From JAAYXS01 sp043820985 (GTDB taxonomy: Bacteria; Planctomycetota; Phycisphaerae; UBA1845; Fen-1342): a DNA stretch of 64,000 nt. The stretch covers positions 1 through 64,000 of the forward strand of contig JBDRDH010000180.1 of the NCBI GenBank assembly GCA_043820985.1. The letters are read 5' to 3'. A program made the position numbers and the translations under genes. The notes under the pieces are model-generated. The model saw only the letters and a list, made by a program, of their open reading frames with translations. It was not told the DNA's origin and did no database searches. Below are positions 30,568 through 40,800 of this stretch, piece after piece (positions within the stretch are counted from its first letter, which is position 1; each line of letters begins with the position of its first letter).

Positions 30568-32157
30568 TTACTGGTTGGTGGAAGCGCCGACCGGCTTGGC
30601 GATTTCCGCGATGACCTCGGGGGGGCATTGCCCGGTTTTCTGCCAGGTTTCGTAAACTCGCCGACCCCAGGGAGACGTCTGATCCGTGTCGGCGAGAAAC
30701 TTGATGTATTCCGCCGAAGCGGACTGGTACATCAGGCGCACTTCAACGCGCGCCGTGTTGGGCGGCAGCTCTAGATCCATCTCATCCCAATGCTGCCCAT
30801 CGGCGTACTCGACCCCGACCGGCTGGCAATGATGTTCGGCAAAACGGGCCTGCTGGTAACCCTTAGGCGGAATGCGATTGTCCTTAGCGATCGTGTCATT
30901 TAGCGCGAAGAAGAAGGATGGCCCCGGCTCCTTGTTGTATTTACTGGCCTGTGCGGGACTGAGTGCGGGCAGGGATTCGTACACGCGCGTGCTTTCGGGA
31001 TCGAGCAGGGTGGGCAGCTTCGCTGGTTGGCCCAGAACCGTTTCCTCCTTGTCGTCGTAACGCCCGATTTCATGCAGCAGGTTACTTTGGGCGTCGAGGT
31101 ATCTGGCATTTACCCACATGCGGCGGCCTTCGGGGTAACCGGTTGGCAGCTTGTGTCCAGTGTGATTGGTGATTCGCAAACGCGCGTGACCCGCTTCTGG
31201 GAAGCTCAATTCCAGGGTAGCGGCGGTGCGCAAGAACTCGCGCGCTTTTTGCTTGCCTCGTTCAAGCGCTTCACGATCCACGCCCTGGTCGGACCAGATA
31301 TGCCAGATGGCATCCTGAATCCAGGTCGAGCCGCCGACGGGACCATGGGTAACATAATGCTGCCGCTTGGGATTGCCGCGGATGTTGGTGGGATAGCCCC
31401 CGCCGGGCACCTTGGGATAGTGGCAGGACTGACAGGCTCCGTCGCTGCCCTGTTCGGCGTAGTCGCTCAGCAACCACTCACTATAGGTGCGCTCGATATG
31501 TCCATAACTGCGCGGCGACTGCTTGTTGACATCGCTGGCTTGCAAGGGATTCGAGACGTTATGACAGGTGCCGCACAAATGACCCGAGGCCAGGAAACGC
31601 GCGTCTCGCACGCCATGCGGGCGCATCCGTATTTTCGGATCGTTGGGATAGGGGCCGGTCATGGCGTTTTCGGGATTGATCACCATCATCCCGTTGCCAA
31701 TTCCCGGTGGTACCGGGTTAACGTGCCAGGATGCTTCGGGCAGGCGCGGATCGAGCATGCGGTGACAGATTGAGCACGAGACGCCGTGTAAGTCTTCGGA
31801 AGTCAACTTGGAGACGTCTCCGCCGGATACACGGCCCGCCAGGAAACCGCCGGGAGTATGGCAACGCAAACAGAATCCGCCCACGCCTGGAATATCCTGC
31901 TCGGCGATAGCCATGGCGGCGCGGAAGAGGGGATCTTTAGCGGCATATGACATCATACCGGTCTGCCACGAGGCATGCGCATCATGCTGTCCGCTCGTGG
32001 TGTGGGCATGGCAAGTGGCGCAGGTGGAGATGGGCTCGATTCGCAGACCACTTGCCCGGGGCTGTGTTCCGGGTAGTGTTATCCGCTCCGTCGCCCCGGC
32101 CACGCAAGACATACCGCCTAGAATTACGAGCAACTTTGGGAGACAATTCGTGTTCAT
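30568..32157 (-). CDS. Exported pentaheme c-type cytochrome
   Basis: 529 residues with a signal peptide (about 1-22). Five CxxCH heme sites at 46-50, 96-100, 128-132, 195-199 and 242-246, all in the N-terminal half; the rest contains a beta-rich domain with LRITNHTGHKLPTGYPEGRR. Such proteins carry electrons in the periplasm or at the surface. Inside the formate dehydrogenase operon it may accept electrons from the diheme subunit or reduce a terminal acceptor. The acceptor is unknown. Confidence 0.85.
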   Translation of the reverse strand: MNTNCLPKLLVILGGMSCVAGATERITLPGTQPRASGLRIEPISTCATCHAHTTSGQHDAHASWQTGMMSYAAKDPLFRAAMAIAEQDIPGVGGFCLRCHTPGGFLAGRVSGGDVSKLTSEDLHGVSCSICHRMLDPRLPEASWHVNPVPPGIGNGMMVINPENAMTGPYPNDPKIRMRPHGVRDARFLASGHLCGTCHNVSNPLQASDVNKQSPRSYGHIERTYSEWLLSDYAEQGSDGACQSCHYPKVPGGGYPTNIRGNPKRQHYVTHGPVGGSTWIQDAIWHIWSDQGVDREALERGKQKAREFLRTAATLELSFPEAGHARLRITNHTGHKLPTGYPEGRRMWVNARYLDAQSNLLHEIGRYDDKEETVLGQPAKLPTLLDPESTRVYESLPALSPAQASKYNKEPGPSFFFALNDTIAKDNRIPPKGYQQARFAEHHCQPVGVEYADGQHWDEMDLELPPNTARVEVRLMYQSASAEYIKFLADTDQTSPWGRRVYETWQKTGQCPPEVIAEIAKPVGASTNQ

Positions 32158-32209
32158 CTGATCTTCAGCTCATGTAAATCCGGGCACTGGCCGGATCCGC
32201 CGGTTGGAT

Positions 32210-32632
32210 TTACTGGTTGGATTGCGCGATCCACACCGCGAAGCGACTCCTGAACTCGTTTTGCACGTGATCCCGCATGTGGGCACAGAAAGTGTTATAG
32301 GTTTCCAGCAACTCTTTGCCAGCGGGGGTCAGTTCGGTTCCGCCGCCGTGGCTGCCGCCGCGTTGGCGGTCGACCATTTTAATCCCGGTGCGTTGCTCGA
32401 TCAGGCGCAGGTGCTGCCAAGCCAGTCGGTAACTCATCCGCAGCCGGCGGGCCGCGGCCGCCAGGGAGTGGGTGACATCGATCGCTTCTAGCAGCTTGAA
32501 TTTTCCGGGCCCCAGGCTGCCGTGCTCGTTAATGACAATCCACACGCGTATACGCGCTTCCCAGGCTTCGGCATGAGTATCGTGTCCGGCGCCGGGCTGT
32601 TTGGCACGTGCTCCGTGACGGGTTCTCACCAC
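32210..32632 (-). CDS. ModE N-terminal-type DNA-binding regulator
   Basis: 140 residues; GTG 32632 or 32629, with GGAGG 6-9 bases upstream. The winged-helix of ModE is clear: GPGKFKLLEAIDVTHSLAAAARRLRMSYRLAWQHLRLIEQRTG followed by TELTPAGKELLETY. The molybdate-binding C-terminal MopI domains of full ModE (about 260 residues) are missing, as in many short ModE-like proteins. It probably ties the operon to molybdenum or tungsten supply, or senses through another partner. Confidence 0.85.
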   Translation of the reverse strand: MVRTRHGARAKQPGAGHDTHAEAWEARIRVWIVINEHGSLGPGKFKLLEAIDVTHSLAAAARRLRMSYRLAWQHLRLIEQRTGIKMVDRQRGGSHGGGTELTPAGKELLETYNTFCAHMRDHVQNEFRSRFAVWIAQSNQ

Positions 32633-32675
32633 GAGGAACCTCCAACGTTACCTGGCCGCGCACACCGCCTGGCAG

Positions 32676-33926
32676 CTATTGCCGGGAAGTGATTATGCGG
32701 TGTGGGTGAGTATACACCGTGGCGCGTTGGGCGCGTACAAAACCACATAAGGTGATATTGCACCGTTGGGCCACGCACATGGCCAGTGAGGAGGGCGCCG
32801 AGACGGCGGCGATGAGTTCGACACCCGCGCGGGCCGCCTTGGCCACCAGCTCCACGCTGGCCCGGCCGGACAGGACGGCGGCGCTGCCAGCGGTTGAGAT
32901 GCCCCGTCGCAGACAATGCCCGACCGCTTTGTCAAAAGCGTTGTGACGGCCGATGTCCTCGCCAAACGCCAACATTTCGCCGGCGGCATTGAATATGCCG
33001 GCGGCGTGTGTGCCGCCGGTTTGGGCAAAGAGCCGTTGGCGGGCCTGCATCTCCGCGATGGCGGCATGAATCGTCGTCAGATCGACTCTGAATCCATCAC
33101 CACAATGCATATCACCAGCCAGTAACGCTTCAATATTGCCCTGGCCACACAAACCACAGGAGCTGGTCACAATCAGGTTGCGGCTGGTGGGCGTATCCGG
33201 AGGCGCCTCCAACTGCAAGGCGACACAGCGCTGTTCCGGCTGATACACCTGGGCGACGATATCATCGATTGACGTAATCAAACCTTCGGAGAAGGTGAAA
33301 CCAATGGCCAGTTCCTCGACGTCGCACGGCGTGCAGAGCAGGGCAAAGTTCCCAACATCCTTGATCATCACCGTGATGAGTTCTTCCACCACGACGGCGG
33401 AGGGATCCGGCCGGGGTTGGTCACCGTCCGTGGTTACCCGCAATGGCGTAACCGGTTGCACCAGTGAGTCTGGCACACACCGCCAATCCGCGTGTTGAGT
33501 CAACAGTTCACCGACCGCCGCGCACAGCGTGGTGGAAGTTAGCTTATGTTGGAGTATCTCGCGCCAATTCTCCGGCTGGACACTGTCGGAGATTCGCAGG
33601 TGTGCCTGGGTGCGCAGTAAATCGGCGTCGGATCGGATGTCACCGCGGTCGGTGGCGCTATCGAGGAAGATGATGATGTCGCCGGCTCCCTGGCGCGCCA
33701 GCTCGTTGGATTCGACCACGACGTGTTCGTGCCGAGCTTGTGCGGCGCTGACGAATGCGGCCAACTCCTGGTCGGTCTGGAAATAATTCGCTGGCTTGCC
33801 GGGTTGGCGGGTGCCGCAACCCTGCTTGGCATAGACTGCGTTTGGCAGTGCCGCACTTAGCTTTCGGGCCAGGGTGGTCTTGCCGACCCGGCGGCCGGCG
33901 CCACAAATTACCCAGGTCAGGCTCAT
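32676..33926 (-). CDS. fdhD: MobB-like P-loop domain fused to FdhD sulfurtransferase
   Basis: 416 residues from the ATG that overlaps the preceding stop (ATGA). Residues 1-150: P-loop GAGRRVGKTT (9-18) and VVVESNELARQG, a MobB-like GTPase fold. Residues 160-416: FdhD, which passes sulfur from the cysteine desulfurase to the Mo/W-bis-PGD cofactor; it has IGFTFSEGLITS, the paired cysteines Cys257 and Cys260 in SSCGLCG, TGGTHAAG and EDIGRHNAFDK. I know MobB and FdhD as separate proteins; fusion joins cofactor handling and sulfuration for the formate dehydrogenase encoded upstream. Symbol refers to the FdhD part. Confidence 0.9.
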   Translation of the reverse strand: MSLTWVICGAGRRVGKTTLARKLSAALPNAVYAKQGCGTRQPGKPANYFQTDQELAAFVSAAQARHEHVVVESNELARQGAGDIIIFLDSATDRGDIRSDADLLRTQAHLRISDSVQPENWREILQHKLTSTTLCAAVGELLTQHADWRCVPDSLVQPVTPLRVTTDGDQPRPDPSAVVVEELITVMIKDVGNFALLCTPCDVEELAIGFTFSEGLITSIDDIVAQVYQPEQRCVALQLEAPPDTPTSRNLIVTSSCGLCGQGNIEALLAGDMHCGDGFRVDLTTIHAAIAEMQARQRLFAQTGGTHAAGIFNAAGEMLAFGEDIGRHNAFDKAVGHCLRRGISTAGSAAVLSGRASVELVAKAARAGVELIAAVSAPSSLAMCVAQRCNITLCGFVRAQRATVYTHPHRIITSRQ

Positions 33927-34216
33927 GCAAAGCAACCCAGTTGACACGCGCGGATTTTGATGTCCAGGTGGTTCAGCAGCTTGCCGGCATTGCCGCGGCT
34001 GAGACCGAGTTGATCTGACATCTGAAAAGCTCGGATGCAGGCGATCCATCCGCCCGGTTGCAGGATGGTGGCTTTGCTCTCGTCGCGCTCCTCGCCGGGC
34101 AGCACCTGAACATCACCCTGATCGCCGGCCACTACGGTTATTCCCAGAGCTTCCGCCGTGACAAAAGCGCTGACGGATTCGAGCATTGATTCCGGAACGG
34201 CGAGTGTTGCTGGCAT
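33923..34216 (-). CDS. Small unknown protein of the formate dehydrogenase operon
   Basis: 97 residues; ATG preceded by GGAGG and overlapping fdhD as ATGA at its end. The C-terminal half reads FQMSDQLGLSRGNAGKLLNHLDIKIRACQLGCF, compatible with a helix-turn-helix followed by a CxxxxC pair; the first half is a short alpha/beta stretch. It could be a small DNA-binding or redox-sensing protein. No family name assigned. Confidence 0.65.
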   Translation of the reverse strand: MPATLAVPESMLESVSAFVTAEALGITVVAGDQGDVQVLPGEERDESKATILQPGGWIACIRAFQMSDQLGLSRGNAGKLLNHLDIKIRACQLGCFA

Positions 34217-34230
34217 GCGGATTCCTCCAT

Positions 34231-35133
34231 CTAGTAGCAAGCTGTGTATGGCTGGCGCCGGGAAAAACCTTCCTGATCCGCGAGCAGATCGAGGTGCAGC
34301 GTCGCCGTATCTTCCGCCACGGGGATAATAGTGGCACCGTGGGGCAGTTTGCGCTCATCCACCGTTTTAATGTAACAGTTACATTTCTGGCACGTTTCGA
34401 GCCAGCGCGCGTCCTGCTCATCAATTCGAATGTAGCTTAAGCCATCCGGGTCCTGGCTGCCACAGAACGGACAAACCAGTCGTTTGTGTGCCCAAGCTGC
34501 ACCGCAGAGCGAGCAGAAGAGCGTGCGGGCACCCTTATCCCGGGTCAGCCAGGCCAGTCCCGGAACTGAAGCGCAGGCCGGACATTCCCGAGGGGAGTCA
34601 TCGGCTTTAGAGATCTTCGACTTCGGCTGAGGCCGGTTAGCCGTGACAGCGCTGACAAAAGGCGCCGCCAGGGTACGTCCCACGAACAGTAAAGCGTTCA
34701 GCGGGGTATCCGCATGGTCCGCGAGTGATTCCAGGTAATCCTGATCTGATCCAAAAGCCGCCGCCCGAGCGAATTGCACGAGTTGTGATGGGTCCTGAGC
34801 GAATTGCGAAGCGAGTTGCACTAGCGCGACATCGTTCTCGCCATGCTGCCGAACGGCCGCGTTCAAGGCCGAGAAGAGTGACTCAAGTAACTCCGGATCG
34901 AAGCTGACGTCGTCCGGAGTAAGCGGCGATTCCTGGGCAGATATATTTCGACTACTTCCACTGGTTGAATGCTCCACCAGCAGCTTGCCATAAATGTCCC
35001 ACTGGGCAGTGAGCAAGGCCATGCGCAAGCGGACGTATGTGGGTGAGACATGGTCCTGTCCCAGCAGCGCGTTAAGCGCTGTCATGGCCGCGGGCAAAGA
35101 CCAAGTTCGAGCGCCGCCTGCGGTTGTGGACAC
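34231..35133 (-). CDS. fdhE: Formate dehydrogenase accessory protein FdhE
   Basis: 300 residues from GTG 35133, which has GGAGGAA 6 bases upstream; the open frame runs 14 codons further. The N-terminal 170 residues are helical; the C-terminal part holds four Cys pairs: CPAC, CSLC, CPFC and CQKC, the double rubredoxin-like zinc or iron fold of FdhE. FdhE is needed for maturation of respiratory formate dehydrogenases in enterobacteria and binds the catalytic subunit. It sits between structural genes and fdhD. Confidence 0.9.
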   Translation of the reverse strand: MSTTAGGARTWSLPAAMTALNALLGQDHVSPTYVRLRMALLTAQWDIYGKLLVEHSTSGSSRNISAQESPLTPDDVSFDPELLESLFSALNAAVRQHGENDVALVQLASQFAQDPSQLVQFARAAAFGSDQDYLESLADHADTPLNALLFVGRTLAAPFVSAVTANRPQPKSKISKADDSPRECPACASVPGLAWLTRDKGARTLFCSLCGAAWAHKRLVCPFCGSQDPDGLSYIRIDEQDARWLETCQKCNCYIKTVDERKLPHGATIIPVAEDTATLHLDLLADQEGFSRRQPYTACY

Positions 35134-35240
35134 GGGCACTTCCTCCACTGCGCGATTATATCCGCGTACAACCAAACAGCAGCAGCTTACAGGTGTCGGG
35201 CAGTGGCCGCCAGGGGCGGCCGCTGCTTGATAAATCAGCG

Positions 35241-35744
35241 TTAGAATCCGGTCGTTTCCTCGTATACCCGCAGAATGGCATTGGCCTCGTCCGGGCTGAT
35301 ATTTGAATTCGGCTTGCTGATCATGCGGCGAATTATCCGCATGCGCTCCTCGGGTGACTTAATCGCCAACGTGCGCAGGCGGTCCACGCCATGACACTGT
35401 GCGCAGCGCAGCAGCTTGAGCGAGCCATGGATACTGGCCAGATCTTCATCGGTAAAACGGGTATCCGGCATGGTGCTCATGTGGGCCACGGCCTGCTCGA
35501 TCTCGCCGCGCATGTTATGGGGGCCGGCAAAACGCCGCTCTGTATGGCAACTGGTACATTTATCCTCGTGGAACAGCGCCATCCGGGGGGTGGCGATGTT
35601 GACCAGGTCCTGCTTGCTCGCCAGCACCTCACGCAGCGCGCGCACCTCGTTCCGCGTATCGCGCATCAAGCCGCACAGGAAAATTATCAACAGCGTGCTC
35701 AGCAAGGTCGCGAGGACAATGACGAAACGGTATCGATTATCCAT
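35241..35744 (-). CDS. Membrane-anchored diheme c-type cytochrome
   Basis: 167 residues. A single N-terminal hydrophobic helix (about 7-28) without a clear cleavage site should anchor it with the body outside. Two CxxCH sites: CTSCH (63-67) and CAQCH (114-118), followed by a helical region with repeated Met near the hemes that may give axial ligands. Directly after the NrfD-type gene; likely shuttles electrons from formate dehydrogenase to other cytochromes. Confidence 0.85.
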   Translation of the reverse strand: MDNRYRFVIVLATLLSTLLIIFLCGLMRDTRNEVRALREVLASKQDLVNIATPRMALFHEDKCTSCHTERRFAGPHNMRGEIEQAVAHMSTMPDTRFTDEDLASIHGSLKLLRCAQCHGVDRLRTLAIKSPEERMRIIRRMISKPNSNISPDEANAILRVYEETTGF

Positions 35745-35784
35745 GGTAATTCTCCAATCCGGATGTCCCGGCTCTCAGCGCGTA

Positions 35785-37068
35785 TTACGTGGCCTCGGCC
35801 CGCGTATGTTTTTCCGAGAAGATCGGCAGGTTCCGGCATATCAGCAGGTAGACAAGAACGCCGAATGACACAATTCCGGCGGAAACCGCGACCTCCATCC
35901 ATTTCGGGTAGTAGGTTTCTCCAAACTCGGAAGTGATGCCGATGACGGCGACGTTCATGCGGTTGAGCACCAATCCCAGGATCACCAACAGGCTGGAGAA
36001 AAACAGCCAGGATCCCGAGCGGGCGAACTCCGGCGTCAGCAGAATCGCCAGCGGAATCAGCAGGCCAATTACGATCTCGAGCCAGAAGGCGAGTGACTGC
36101 GGCGTGAGCACGAGCAATTCCATGCCAACCCCCAGGCGCACCAGGTCAATCGCGCGCATCGCCAGATAGCCCATAATCACCCAGGCCAGCACGTGACCCA
36201 CATCCTTCAATATCTCGGTTTCCCGGGGACGTTTGAAGAAGCGGGCACTTAATGTGGACTCCACAATCACCATGGCCAGACCCGCGGCGACGGCGGAGAC
36301 GAAGAAGTGCACCGGCAGGATCCCCGAATACCAGATTGCGTGCAGCTTGTGCGGCACGATCAGGAACAGCGAACCCAGTGAGCTCTGATGCAGGGTGGAG
36401 AAAATAATTCCGGCCATCAACAGCATGGTGGGCATGTGCGGATCGCGATAAATCAAGCGCACCTCAACGCAGAGCTGGAACACGATGAGCACGGCGGCGA
36501 TCGCAACCACCCAGGCCACTGATTGCGTCAGTGCGATCGCGAACAAGACCAGCAAGGCAATGGCGATCCAGGGAGTTACATTACGCCAAAGCTGGCGTAA
36601 GCCCGTTAGGCCGAAGCGTTCCAGCACGGCGGGTAGGAACTCCAGGAACAGGACTGTGGTGTACAGCATGACACACCAGCCGACCTCGAACATGGGTGAC
36701 TCGTGGTGCCACATGAAGATCATGTGCCAGATGGTCCAGGGCCGCCCCAGGTCGATCAGCAGGGCCACGATGAACAGCAGGTAGCCCAGAAACGCGGTGA
36801 GAATCGTGGGCCGTACCAGCGGCCGGTACTTCTCGCCGCCAAACATGTGCATCAGGCCGGCCACGACAAACCCGCCGGCCGCCAGCGCGATACCGGCCAG
36901 GACGTCAAAGCCGATCCAGAAGCCCCACGGGTAGCCCTGATTCAGGTTGGTAACCGAGCGCAAACCGGTGGGGAAGCGATACAGCGCCAGGATAATTCCA
37001 AGCGCGGCCAGCAGGAATAGAATCACGCTGCCGAAGCCGAACTTGCCCTTGTAGGTTTCGGTTGTCAT
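35785..37068 (-). CDS. NrfD/PsrC-family membrane subunit
   Basis: 427 residues with about ten transmembrane helices, typical of the PsrC/NrfD/HybB family that anchors molybdo-iron-sulfur enzymes and exchanges electrons with quinone. No heme motif. The N-terminal GYPWGFWIGFDVLAGIALAAGG segment is characteristic of the HybB-like branch. Nine bases separate it from fdhB. It replaces the cytochrome b gamma subunit of FdnGHI-type enzymes and probably binds menaquinone. Confidence 0.92.
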   Translation of the reverse strand: MTTETYKGKFGFGSVILFLLAALGIILALYRFPTGLRSVTNLNQGYPWGFWIGFDVLAGIALAAGGFVVAGLMHMFGGEKYRPLVRPTILTAFLGYLLFIVALLIDLGRPWTIWHMIFMWHHESPMFEVGWCVMLYTTVLFLEFLPAVLERFGLTGLRQLWRNVTPWIAIALLVLFAIALTQSVAWVVAIAAVLIVFQLCVEVRLIYRDPHMPTMLLMAGIIFSTLHQSSLGSLFLIVPHKLHAIWYSGILPVHFFVSAVAAGLAMVIVESTLSARFFKRPRETEILKDVGHVLAWVIMGYLAMRAIDLVRLGVGMELLVLTPQSLAFWLEIVIGLLIPLAILLTPEFARSGSWLFFSSLLVILGLVLNRMNVAVIGITSEFGETYYPKWMEVAVSAGIVSFGVLVYLLICRNLPIFSEKHTRAEAT

Positions 37069-37077
37069 GTCTTGCTC

Positions 37078-37896
37078 CTATTCCTGTGACGCGCCAGATT
37101 CGGCTCGTGCCACTTCGTTGGCCCGCGTACGCAGCCAGTATCCGACTCCCAGCAGGGCTCCCAGACCAAGCATGACCACGGGAATCGCTTTCATGGCCGG
37201 CTCGGTGTGGGCCACCATCGGACTCTCCGGCACATCCGTGATGTAGCCCAGTTGTTCGAAGGGTACGCTGGAGATGTGCAACACGCAGGTGCCACCAGCT
37301 TCCTCCAGGCCGTAGATGTGGTCGATGTACTTGCTGGGATTGGTTGATATGCGGCGGCGAGCCTCGGTCACCAGGGCGTCACGGTCACCGAAGGTGATCG
37401 CGCCGGTGGGACAGGCCTTGGCGCAAGCCGGGATTTCACCCTCGGCTTGCCGGTCGGCACACATCGTGCACTTGGTGATATATGGATTCCACGACTCGTA
37501 CTCGAAGCGGGGCACCACAAAGGGACATGCCAGCATGCAGTACCGGCAACCAATGCACTTGTGTTTGTGGTACATCACCGGTCCGGTGGGATCACCGTTT
37601 TCGTCGGTGAGCTTCTCCAGAGCTTTGACCGGGCAAGCCGAGGCACAGCCGGGCACTTGGCAATGCATGCATTGCTTCTTGCCGAAGACCCACTCGTAGC
37701 GGCCGTTGACCGGTACTTCGTTGTAGGTCACCAGGCACCAGGTTTCCTTGCTCAAGTCGGCGGGATTCTGATAGCCCGGGCCCGCGAAGAAGTCGGTTGG
37801 TTCCGCGGAGCGCTTGTATTCCTGTTTACAGGCCACCTGGCAACCACGGCAACCCGTGCAGCGCGGCAGATCGATTAGTAGAGCTTTCTCCGCCAT
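37078..37896 (-). CDS. fdhB: Formate dehydrogenase iron-sulfur subunit
   Basis: 272 residues. Start ATG shares its A with the fdhA stop (TGATG) and follows AGGAGGTGG. Four [4Fe-4S] cluster motifs: CTGCRGCQVACKQ at about 14-26, CMHCQVPGCASACP, CIGCRYCMLACPF and CTMCADRQAEGEIPACAKACP. A C-terminal helix (VVMLGLGALLGVGYWL) anchors it, as in FdnH. It transfers electrons from the catalytic subunit to the NrfD-type subunit. Confidence 0.93.
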   Translation of the reverse strand: MAEKALLIDLPRCTGCRGCQVACKQEYKRSAEPTDFFAGPGYQNPADLSKETWCLVTYNEVPVNGRYEWVFGKKQCMHCQVPGCASACPVKALEKLTDENGDPTGPVMYHKHKCIGCRYCMLACPFVVPRFEYESWNPYITKCTMCADRQAEGEIPACAKACPTGAITFGDRDALVTEARRRISTNPSKYIDHIYGLEEAGGTCVLHISSVPFEQLGYITDVPESPMVAHTEPAMKAIPVVMLGLGALLGVGYWLRTRANEVARAESGASQE

Positions 37897-40800
37897 CACG
37901 CCACCTCCTGTTCCGAAGACTTCTCGATATCACAGAGGAAAGCCTTAAACTCGGGGATCATCGTGTTCGCGTCGCCGACGTGCGGCGTCAGCATATTGGC
38001 GCTGTCGCCAGTGGCCAGACCACTGTAGCCCCAGTGCCAGGGGATCCCGATCTGGTCTATCAGCCGACCTCCCACGAAGAATGGCTCGAAACGGTTGGTG
38101 ACCAGGGCCCGCGCGCGCAGAGTGCCACGCATGGTCTTGACCAGCACCCAGTCTTTCCACTTAATGCCTTTGCGCCGGGCCAGATCGGGTGAAAGTTCGA
38201 CGAAGACGTCCGGTATCAACTCGACCAGCCAGGGGATATTGCGCGTCATCGCACCAGCCTGCCAGTGCTCCGAAACACGGTAGGTCGTGGCGACAATGGG
38301 GAAATCCTTCGGGTCCCCGATTTTGTCCGGCTCCCAGATCTTGATGGCCGGATTGATCGACTGGTTCGGGTGTAACAGGTTCTCGACCGGGCTTTCCAGG
38401 GGCTCGTAATGCTCCGGAAAGGGGCCATCCGCTAGGGCGGTGGCGAACAGACAGGCCACGCCCTCGGCCCGCATGATGAAGGGTCGCTTGGATTTTGGAT
38501 TCTCCAGACCGTCCGGAGTGACCATCGGTTGCCAGCCGCCGTCTGGGACATCGCCTTCCCACTTGGAGGTATCCGGATTCCAGTTGATAACCCAGCGTTT
38601 GGGGCTCCAGGGTTTGCCATGCAGGTCGACCGAGGCACGGTTGTAGATGATGCGCCGGTTGACCGGCCAGCACCAGGAGAAGTCCGGATTCAGGCCCACA
38701 CAGCGTCCGGCGGGAATCCCACTGGGATCCTCGCGCATCCGCTTGGCCATGCGGTTGATGGTCTGGCGACCGCGGACCTCGGTGAGATGGTTGCCGGCGG
38801 TGCTCTTCTCGATCTCTTTGCCATCCTCGAAATCGACATAGCTGTTGCAGTACAGCCAGTTGCCCGAACAGGTGCTGCCGTCATCCGCCAAACCGGTGAA
38901 GCTGGGGACTTGCTTGCCTTTGTTTGGCCCGGACATGTAATAACCATTGATTTCGGCGGCCACCCAATGAATGTCCGGCTCGCCATGGTCGTCCACGTTG
39001 TAATTCCAGTCCAGCTTGGTGATCGGCTCGGGGAATTGCCCGCTCTCCTGCTCATAGAGGGCTTTGAGTTCACTGACAAGCCGAGTGATGATCCAGGCAT
39101 CCGAGCGCGCTTCGCCGGGTGGCTCGGCCGCCCGGTAGCGCCACTGGGCCCAGCGGCCACTGTTAACCACGCTGCCTTCCTTCTCGACGGAAGCGGCCGC
39201 CGGCAACAGGAACACCTCGGTGTTGATGTTGGCGGGATCGACGCCCGCGCGTTGATTCGGATCCCAGAAAACCGAAGTGTCCGTCTCGAAAAGGTCGACG
39301 CACACCAGCCAGTCCAGGTTCGCCAGGGCGGCGCGTTCCTTGTTGGAATTCGGGCCACCCACCGCCGGATTCTGCCCGAAGCAGAACAGCCCCTTGATCT
39401 GATCCTGGTACATGGCCTCGAAGAGCGAGATATACGAGAGATTCTTGCCATATTTGCCCAGGTAGTTGAAGCAGAAGTCATTCTCCGGGGTGGCGTGGTC
39501 GCCCCACAACGCCTTCAGCAAGCTGACGGTGTATTTGGGGTAGTTCTGCCACCAGTTGGCACTGAGCGGATCGTTGCTTTTCGGTGTGGATTTCGCGAGA
39601 TACTCAGCCAGGTTTTGTATGGCAGCCTCGGGGGCCTTGAGGTAACCGGGCAGGATGTGGAAGAGCAACGCCATGTCGGTCGAGCCCTGGACATTGGACT
39701 CGCCGCGGAGGGCGTTGATGCCGCCGCCGGCCAGGCCGACATTACCGAGCAGGAGCTGGAGAATCACGTAGCTGCGGATGTTTTGCGTGCCGTGGGTATG
39801 CTGCGTGGTGCCCATGGCGTACAGCCAGGTGCCCACGCGGTCGGGCGCCCAGGTTGAGGTGAAGATGTCGCAGATGCGCCGGTATTCTTCCTGGGGGGCG
39901 CCGGTGATGTCGCAGGCCGTATCGATGTCGTAGCGCGCGAAGTGTTTCTTCAGCAACTGGAAGACGCAGTGCGGATGCTGTAGCGACATATCGCGTTGCG
40001 GGACACCATTTTCATCCAGCAGGTAAGCCCATTTTGATTTGTCATAGGCGCGCCGATCCTCGTTATAGCCGGTGAAGAGGCCGGCCTCGAAGCCGTACTC
40101 CGGATTGATGATGTATGACGCATTGGTGTAGTGCCGGATGTATTCCTGGTTGATGCGGTCGTTTTCGAGGGCGAAGTTGATCATTCCGCCGACGAAGGCG
40201 ATATCCGTGCCCGAGCGCAGCTTGCAGTAATGGTCGGAGAAGGAAGTCGTGCGCGTATAGCGTGGGTCGCACGAGAGAATCACCGCGCCGTTCTCCTTGG
40301 CTTTCTCCAGCCAGCGGGCGGCAATCGGATGGTTCTCCACGGCATTACTGCCGCAGATCATGGCGACATCCGTGTTGATCATGTCGATCCAGTGATTGGT
40401 CATGGCCCCCCGGCCGAAAGAGGCGGCCAAACTGGCCACCGTGGAGCTGTGTCATATCCGGGCCTGGTGTTCGATCCAGACCAGACCCATGGCGCGCATG
40501 GCCTTGACCAGCAGATAGCACTCCTCGGTGTCGAGGGCCGCGCCACCCAGACAGGCGATGCCATCGGCGCGATTCACGGTCAGGCCGTTTTCCTGGTTGA
40601 GCCAGGTTTCGTCGCGCGTCTGCTTGACTCGCGCGGCGATCATTTTCATGGCCTGATCCCAGGTGAGTTCCTCCCAACTGTTCTCTCCGGGTTTGCGGTG
40701 CCTGACTTTCTTCAGACGCCGATCGTTATGGTGAATCTGGTAGAGCGCGGCCCCCTTGCTGCACAGGCTACCTTCGTTGATGGGATGGTCGGGATCGCCC

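Noticed and set aside
38529..39857. 442-codon open frame on the plus strand
   Set aside because: Antisense shadow of fdhA; no recognisable protein features.
40452..40454. Stop codon splitting fdhA into two genes or making a pseudogene
   Set aside because: The frame, the homology on both sides and the ARI-U-H site all fit selenocysteine; two hdrA genes in the window show the same behaviour.
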